Shown here in pieces: positions 7,291 through 10,838 of a DNA stretch of 10,838 bases. The translations under genes and the position numbers were made by a program. Under the pieces are notes generated by a model, which was given only the letters and a program-made list of their open reading frames with translations, ran no database searches and was not told where the DNA came from. Position 1 is the first letter of the stretch; the number at the start of each line of letters is the position of its first letter. Source of the stretch: Terriglobia bacterium (GTDB taxonomy: Bacteria > Acidobacteriota > Terriglobia > UBA7540); NCBI GenBank assembly GCA_030040455.1, contig JASHTR010000522.1, forward strand, positions 1 through 10,838. The letters are read 5' to 3'.

Positions 7291-7573
7291 TAAAGGTGGG
7301 GATGGGGGCACCTTCATGCCCGTCTCCGCTGCTATTCCCTGAAAAGAGCTTTGCAGAAAGGGAGCAGGGTCTCCCGCTTTGTGGCCGGGTGGACCTTGCA
7401 GCTTGTGTCTGTCCGTTGTGTTGCTGCAGAAGGTTGCCAGCCGCCACGAATGGGTGGCCAGCTACCGCGAGCGGCGCATTCTGGCATTTCATCCGGGGTG
7501 GGACGCACGCTTGGGAGATAATACTGGGTGTCGTTCGTTCAAGAAACCGAAGCATTTTTCGGTAGTGGCTTCC
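7291..7573. other. Intergenic stretch between the divergent units, no gene seen
   Basis: About 280 bp between the MutS-operon promoter and the start codon of the small + strand gene. The + strand reading frame is open back to 7379, but the extra residues are low-complexity and cysteine/glycine-rich without any domain character, so I treat this as noncoding. Visible structure: AAGGTG (7293-7298) with CACCTT (7309-7314) around a G-rich loop, and ACCGAA (7546-7551) with TTCGGT (7558-7563) just before the start codon. I see no convincing promoter for the downstream gene, though GATAAT at 7517-7522 could be a -10 box. Confidence 0.45.
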
Positions 7574-7894
7574 ATGTATTTGCCAAAAGTGTACGATCCG
7601 GCGGCACGCGCCTACCGCGTGCGGTACGCCATCGCAAACATTCTCCGCGATCGTGTCGTGAATGAGGGTGCGTTTAATAACTGCTTTGAAATGGACGATG
7701 CAGACGAGGTGATCTGTGCGATCCTGCGCCGAGGCTTAAAGAACCCAAAACTGCGCGGGGCACTGGAGCGGAGCCACCTGATCAATCTTGCCCAATGGCT
7801 TGCGCCCCGTCCTGAGTTTTCAGAGGCGTACTATAGGACGGAAGCTCAGCCCACCGGGAGAACGGCGCGGGGGGTTCGGCGAAATAAGCAATGA
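7574..7894 (+). CDS. Unrecognised 106-aa protein
   Basis: ATG at 7574, stop TGA at 7892-7894. It could start three codons earlier at GTG 7565; no ribosome binding site is clear for either. The protein looks soluble, with an amphipathic helical middle (about residues 11-30 and 42-66, with AIANILRDRVV and DADEVICAILRRGL), a WLAP segment around 75-78 and a basic tail (RTARGVRRNKQ). It has no membrane segment or catalytic motif that I can name. The composition and codon use look coding from the ATG onward, but real expression is unproven. It precedes metK by about 300 bp; the metK leader has its own predicted promoter, so the two need not be cotranscribed. Confidence 0.5.
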   Translation: MYLPKVYDPAARAYRVRYAIANILRDRVVNEGAFNNCFEMDDADEVICAILRRGLKNPKLRGALERSHLINLAQWLAPRPEFSEAYYRTEAQPTGRTARGVRRNKQ

Positions 7895-7918
7895 TTGCGA
7901 GGGATGGCGGTTTTACCC

Positions 7919-7948
7919 TTGCCAAATAGAGAGCTTCTATTGTACCTT
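7919..7948 (+). promoter_or_regulatory. Weak predicted promoter of metK
   Basis: TTGCCA (7919-7924, five of six matches to TTGACA) is followed after 18 bp by TACCTT (7943-7948), which keeps only the T, A and final T of a -10 box. On sequence alone it is weak. It gains weight because the gap from -10 box to the P1 helix (9 nt, 7949-7957) is the same as in the eno and MutS-pair leaders. Confidence 0.45.
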
Positions 7949-7956
7949 CAGTAGGC

Positions 7957-8025
7957 GAGCGCTGGAGTTCGCTTATCGCCGTTCCCAAGCGGCCAATGAC
8001 TCCTACGGCGGAACTGCTGTAGGAG
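7957..8025 (+). ncRNA. crcB-like (fluoride riboswitch-related) variant leader of metK
   Basis: P1: AGCG (7958-7961) with CGCT (7970-7973), extendable by a G-T pair (7957/7974), around the 8-nt loop CTGGAGTT. Loop GGAGTT pairs with GACTCC (7998-8003), forming the crcB pseudoknot with one G-U pair. P3 is GCCG (7978-7981) with CGGC (7990-7993). The 3' block AATGACTCCTAC (7995-8006) matches the consensus. CTCCTAC (8000-8006) is perfectly complementary to GTAGGAG (8019-8025), as in the eno leader. The bases equivalent to A6, U38 and G39 are C, C and A, so the fluoride-site linchpin pair is lost while the scaffold is kept by compensatory pairs. It may be a variant with another ligand or a degenerate copy. 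There is no T-tract after the alternative stem. Confidence 0.62.
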
Positions 8026-8113
8026 AGCAACGATTTATTATCTCTCACCAGTTCCCCACACACAGCCGAAGAGGATGCGAAATCGCAGGGAGTGACTGTG
8101 CCTTCCTGCGGCG

Positions 8114-8144
8114 CCGGAGTGTCCACCGACGGTGGCGCTTCCGG
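8114..8144 (+). other. Hairpin in distal metK leader
   Basis: CCGGA (8114-8118) pairs with TCCGG (8140-8144), and CCACC (8123-8127) with GGTGG (8131-8135), giving two stacked 5-bp helices with a symmetric 4x4 internal loop and a 3-nt loop. It lies 54 bp before the metK GTG. ATTTGG follows rather than a T-tract, so a true terminator is doubtful; it could be a leader attenuation or stability element. Confidence 0.4.
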
Positions 8145-8197
8145 ATTTGGGGCAGCACGGAGGCCTTGCAATTATTACGACAGAAGGAGCAGATCGC

Positions 8198-9370
8198 GTG
8201 TCCAAAACAGATCAGCGTTACCTTTTCACTTCCGAATCAGTTACCGAAGGCCATCCTGATAAAATGTGCGACCAGATTTCGGATGCGGTTCTGGACGCCG
8301 TCATCGCTCACGATCCGTATGGTCGGGTGGCGTGTGAGGCGATGGTCAAGGACCAGACCGTGTATGTGGTCGGGGAAGTCACGACGTCCGCCGCGCTCGA
8401 TGTTGAGCAACTGGTCCGCAACACCATCGCTGAAATTGGTTACACGGACCCTGAAGCCGGATTCACCGCCAACGGTTGTCGCGTCTACGTGAACTTGACC
8501 CGCCAAAGCCACGATATTCACATTGGTATCGAAGCCGGCGGGGCAGGCGACCAGGGTCTCATGTTTGGCTATGCCTGTGACGAAACCAGCGAACTCATGC
8601 CTTTTGCCCTGATGGCAGCACACAAGCTCTGTCAACGCCTGACAGACGTTCGGCGGCAGAAAATCCTTAATTCTCTTCGCCCCGACGGCAAAGCCCAAGT
8701 CACTGTCGAATACGACGGACCAACCCCCGTTCGTGTTGACACGGTGGTGGTTTCCTCTCAACATAGCCCGGCAGTAACTATCGACGCCCTCCGGGAAGCC
8801 ATTCGGGAGTGTGTCATCAAGCCGGTGATCCCTGCCGGTATGCTAGACAAGAATACAAAATACCACATCAACCCGACGGGTCGATTTGTTACCGGTGGCC
8901 CGGTCGGCGATTCCGGCCTGACGGGACGAAAGATCATCGTTGATACGTATGGAGGAGCAGCGCACCACGGTGGCGGATCCTTCTCCGGAAAAGATCCGAC
9001 AAAAGTGGACCGGTCAGCCAGCTACATGGCCCGGTACATTGCAAAGAACATCGTGGCCGCCGGGCTGGCACGGCGCGTCGAAGTCCAGTTGGCCTATGCA
9101 ATCGGCGTGGCGGAGCCTGTCTCGGTGACGGTTGATACGTTCGGAACCAGCCGTCTTCAGAACTCGGACCTCGTTGAGCTGATTCGCCAAGAGTTCCAGT
9201 TGACTCCTCGGGGCATCATCCGGTCTCTGAACCTGCTCCGGCCAATCTACAAGAAAACTGCAGCCTACGGTCATTTTGGACGCATGGAGCCGGAGTTCAC
9301 CTGGGAGCGAACCGAAAAAGTGAGCGACCTGCTGCGCAAGGCCACACCCGGGACCAAGGCTGCGCGGTAG
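8198..9370 (+). CDS. metK: S-adenosylmethionine synthetase
   Basis: Makes S-adenosylmethionine from methionine and ATP, releasing phosphate and pyrophosphate; cytosolic Mg2+/K+ enzyme, normally a tetramer. The start is GTG at 8198: AAGGAG at 8184-8189 sits 8 nt upstream and the protein then begins [22 protein letters not shown] as in the family; the open frame back to ATG 8132 is leader. 390 residues, the usual size. Visible motifs: SVTEGHPDK with H19 and D21, [12 protein letters not shown] (115-126, D118), [21 protein letters not shown] (225-245) and the lysine loop [18 protein letters not shown] (257-274, K265; Ser for the usual Ala). All three domains are complete. Its roughly 240-nt leader holds a crcB-like fold and a hairpin; no standard SAM or SAH riboswitch is visible. 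Confidence 0.97.
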   Translation: MSKTDQRYLFTSESVTEGHPDKMCDQISDAVLDAVIAHDPYGRVACEAMVKDQTVYVVGEVTTSAALDVEQLVRNTIAEIGYTDPEAGFTANGCRVYVNLTRQSHDIHIGIEAGGAGDQGLMFGYACDETSELMPFALMAAHKLCQRLTDVRRQKILNSLRPDGKAQVTVEYDGPTPVRVDTVVVSSQHSPAVTIDALREAIRECVIKPVIPAGMLDKNTKYHINPTGRFVTGGPVGDSGLTGRKIIVDTYGGAAHHGGGSFSGKDPTKVDRSASYMARYIAKNIVAAGLARRVEVQLAYAIGVAEPVSVTVDTFGTSRLQNSDLVELIRQEFQLTPRGIIRSLNLLRPIYKKTAAYGHFGRMEPEFTWERTEKVSDLLRKATPGTKAAR

Positions 9371-9417
9371 GTAGCGTGAAACGACGTCCTGCTCTAGTGA
9401 CCTGGCCGGGACGATCC

Positions 9418-9446
9418 TTGCTTTAGCATGGCGTGCGTGTTATAAA
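9418..9446 (+). promoter_or_regulatory. Sigma70-type promoter of eno
   Basis: TTGCTT (9418-9423), exactly 17 bp, then TATAAA (9441-9446). Transcription would start near 9453, so the RNA begins a few nucleotides before the fluoride aptamer (9456). eno is therefore probably transcribed independently of metK. Confidence 0.65.
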
Positions 9447-9455
9447 TAGCTGGCA

Positions 9456-9531
9456 GGTGATGGAGTTCGCCCTGGCAACCCCGCCTTTCTGCGGTGATAA
9501 CTCCTACAATGGCCCTCGGCCAAGGTAGGAG
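9456..9531 (+). ncRNA. Fluoride riboswitch (crcB motif) controlling eno
   Basis: P1 GGTG (9456-9459)/CGCC (9468-9471) closes an ATGGAGTT loop; the conserved A6-U7-G8 are 9460-9462. Loop GGAGTT (9462-9467) pairs with AACTCC (9499-9504), the diagnostic pseudoknot. P3 is CCGC (9481-9484)/GCGG (9491-9494), directly followed by TGAT (U38-U41 equivalents, 9495-9498) and CTCCTAC (9501-9507). All known fluoride-site bases are present. The expression platform is visible: CTCCTAC is perfectly complementary to GTAGGAG (9525-9531), with an inner GGCC/GGCC helix (9511-9514/9518-9521), so the alternative stem excludes the pseudoknot. No T-tract follows and the start codon is 70 nt away, so the switching mode is unclear. 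Fluoride riboswitches upstream of enolase, a fluoride-inhibited enzyme, are known; fluoride would be expected to raise expression. Confidence 0.92.
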
Positions 9532-9600
9532 GAGCTTAGCTTCAGCCGCATTTCATGCTGACCAGACTGAGGTCCGTCCAAATAAGTTGAAGGGAGCGAC

Positions 9601-10838
9601 GTGTCAAAAATTAACCGAGTCGACGCGCTGGAGATCCTCGATTCGCGCGGAAATCCGACCCTGGAGGTGGTTGTTCAGTTAACGTCCCATGCCTCCGGCA
9701 TCGCTAAAGTTCCGTCCGGGGCTTCCACCGGCAAACACGAAGCGGTGGAACTTCGGGATAATGACAAAACCCGTTATGGCGGCAAGGGAGTTCAGAGGGC
9801 CATATCGAATGTCATCGGCGAGATTCAAAAGACCGTTGTGGGCTTTGAAGGCGACCAGGCTACCCTCGATCAGGTGTTAGTGGAGTTGGACGGCACATCC
9901 AACAAACTCCGTCTTGGGGCCAATGCCATTCTGGGAGTATCGATGGCCGCAGCGAAAGCATGGGCGGCCGAGAAACAGATTCCTCTGTATCGCTACTTCT
10001 CTGATCAGGGCAGCTATACGCTGCCGGTTCCGAGTCTGAACGTCTTAAATGGAGGCCGGCACGCGGACAATAACGTTGACTTCCAGGAGTTCATGATCGC
10101 ACCGATAGGAGCGCCGAGCTTTGCGGAGGCGCTTCGTGCTGCCTCCGAGACTTTTCAAACGCTCAAAGAGATTCTCAAGAAGAAGGGGTACGAAACCAGC
10201 GTGGGCGATGAAGGCGGTTTTGCCCCTCGGCTGCGATCCAACGAGGAGCCGATGGAGCTTTTGCTGGCCGCTATTGAGCGGGCAGGGTACAAGCCCGGAA
10301 GCGATATCGCCATCAACCTGGACCCGGCCGCGACTGAATTTTATCAGAACGGAAGCTACGTCTTTAAGAAGTCCGACCAGTCGAAGAGGACTTCGGAGGC
10401 GCTGATTGCATATTGGGCTAACTGGATTGATCGCTATCCGGTCATTTACTCGCTGGAAGATGGCCTTGCTGAGGACGATTGGGCGGGTTGGCGAATACTC
10501 ACAGAGAAACTCGGCCATAGAATCCAGCTTGTGGGGGACGACATTTTCGTGACGAACCCGTCCATATTCGAGCGTGGGATTGGGGAAGGGATTGCGAATG
10601 CAATCCTGATCAAGCTCAACCAGATTGGTACGGTGACAGAGACCCTTGCTTGCATTGACATGGCGCGTCGAAACGGCTACGCCGCCGTCATCTCACATCG
10701 CTCCGGTGAGACAGACGATACGACGATGGCTGACCTCGCGGTTGCCACCGGCGTGGGGCAGCTTAAAGCGGGATCGGCTTGCCGTGGCGAGCGGGTTGCA
10801 AAATACAACCGTCTTCTGGAGATCGAAAGAGAGTTGGG
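9601..10838 (+). CDS. eno: Enolase (3' end beyond window)
   Basis: Interconverts 2-phosphoglycerate and phosphoenolpyruvate in glycolysis; cytosolic Mg2+ enzyme. GTG start at 9601 with AGGGAG at 9591-9596, giving [20 protein letters not shown]; metK also starts GTG and MSK. 412 codons are present, of about 420-430 expected, so only the last few are missing. The loop SGASTG (39-44) and the catalytic/metal residues are all in place: E163 (FQEFM), E204 (VGDEGG), D241, E286 (SLEDG), D313 (VGDD), K338 (ILIKLNQIG), H366 (ISHRSGET) and K389 (QLKAGS). Nothing suggests loss of function or lowered fluoride sensitivity, since the phosphate/Mg2+ site is standard. It is preceded by its own promoter and a fluoride riboswitch. 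Confidence 0.97.
   Translation, partial: MSKINRVDALEILDSRGNPTLEVVVQLTSHASGIAKVPSGASTGKHEAVELRDNDKTRYGGKGVQRAISNVIGEIQKTVVGFEGDQATLDQVLVELDGTSNKLRLGANAILGVSMAAAKAWAAEKQIPLYRYFSDQGSYTLPVPSLNVLNGGRHADNNVDFQEFMIAPIGAPSFAEALRAASETFQTLKEILKKKGYETSVGDEGGFAPRLRSNEEPMELLLAAIERAGYKPGSDIAINLDPAATEFYQNGSYVFKKSDQSKRTSEALIAYWANWIDRYPVIYSLEDGLAEDDWAGWRILTEKLGHRIQLVGDDIFVTNPSIFERGIGEGIANAILIKLNQIGTVTETLACIDMARRNGYAAVISHRSGETDDTTMADLAVATGVGQLKAGSACRGERVAKYNRLLEIEREL

Noticed and set aside
7293..7340. Possible fourth crcB-like motif on the + strand (GGTG/CACC around a GATGG-containing loop)
   Set aside because: The loop is 10 nt rather than 8, there is no ATGACTCC-like pseudoknot partner downstream and no P3; it is just a G-rich hairpin.
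7379..7573. N-terminal extension of the 106-aa protein to 171 aa
   Set aside because: The added segment lacks domain character, has no ribosome binding site at its start and runs through likely noncoding hairpins.
8132..8197. N-terminal extension of metK from ATG 8132
   Set aside because: The 22 extra residues have no family match and overlap the leader hairpin; GTG 8198 has a good ribosome binding site and gives the standard N-terminus.
7788..8492. Open frame on the + strand overlapping the small gene, the metK leader and metK
   Set aside because: It is out of frame with metK, crosses the structured leader and shows no protein family features.
9371..9417. Terminator after metK (CGTCC/GGACG arms)
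   Set aside because: Five base pairs around a long loop with no T-tract; too weak to call.
9555..9590. Leader peptide of 11 codons upstream of eno
   Set aside because: The AGGAGG at 9527-9532 is 22 nt away, too far for initiation, and the peptide has no feature suggesting attenuation.

Overview
This is a bacterial chromosomal window, roughly mid-50s % G+C by eye, with tightly packed genes, GTG starts and sigma70-type promoters. metK and eno are ordinary housekeeping genes. The rest (an NnrS-like membrane module and a pair of unusual MutS-type ATPases) suggests an environmental, respiratory, probably Gram-negative lineage such as Acidobacteriota or Verrucomicrobiota. That placement is a guess; nothing in the window settles it.

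Left part (1-3656): the 3' end of an NnrS-like polytopic membrane protein on the + strand converges on a minus-strand group. In transcription order that group is a Crp/Fnr-family regulator (3656-2952), a full-length NnrS-like protein (2809-1232) and a small four-helix membrane protein (1179-763). A TGA-N6-TCA inverted repeat of the Crp/Fnr type lies about 41.5 bp upstream of a predicted start site for the full-length NnrS-like gene. This looks like a small nitrosative or anaerobic response module.

Middle (3849-7290): two paralogous MutS domain V-type ATPases, 525 and 519 aa, are encoded by overlapping genes (GTGA overlap). Both have Asn in place of the Walker B Asp, neither has the MutS mismatch-recognition domain, and only one keeps the switch histidine. 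Their leader starts at a promoter with a perfect TTGACA -35 box and opens with an RNA fold closely related to the fluoride (crcB) riboswitch.

Right part (7574-10838): an unrecognised 106-aa protein, metK (S-adenosylmethionine synthetase) and eno (enolase, cut by the window end). eno is preceded by a canonical fluoride riboswitch starting just after the predicted +1. metK has a related leader at the same promoter distance.

The most notable result is the set of three crcB-type leader RNAs within about 2.3 kb, each on the sense strand of a different transcription unit (MutS-like pair, metK, eno). All three have P1, the pseudoknot, a helix-forming P3 region, a 9-nt gap between the -10 box and P1, and a downstream segment complementary to the 3' pseudoknot strand. 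Only the eno copy keeps the known fluoride-site bases. The MutS and metK copies keep the scaffold by compensatory changes but differ at the positions equivalent to A6, U38 and, for metK, G39. They may be variant riboswitches with altered ligand or affinity, or decaying copies.
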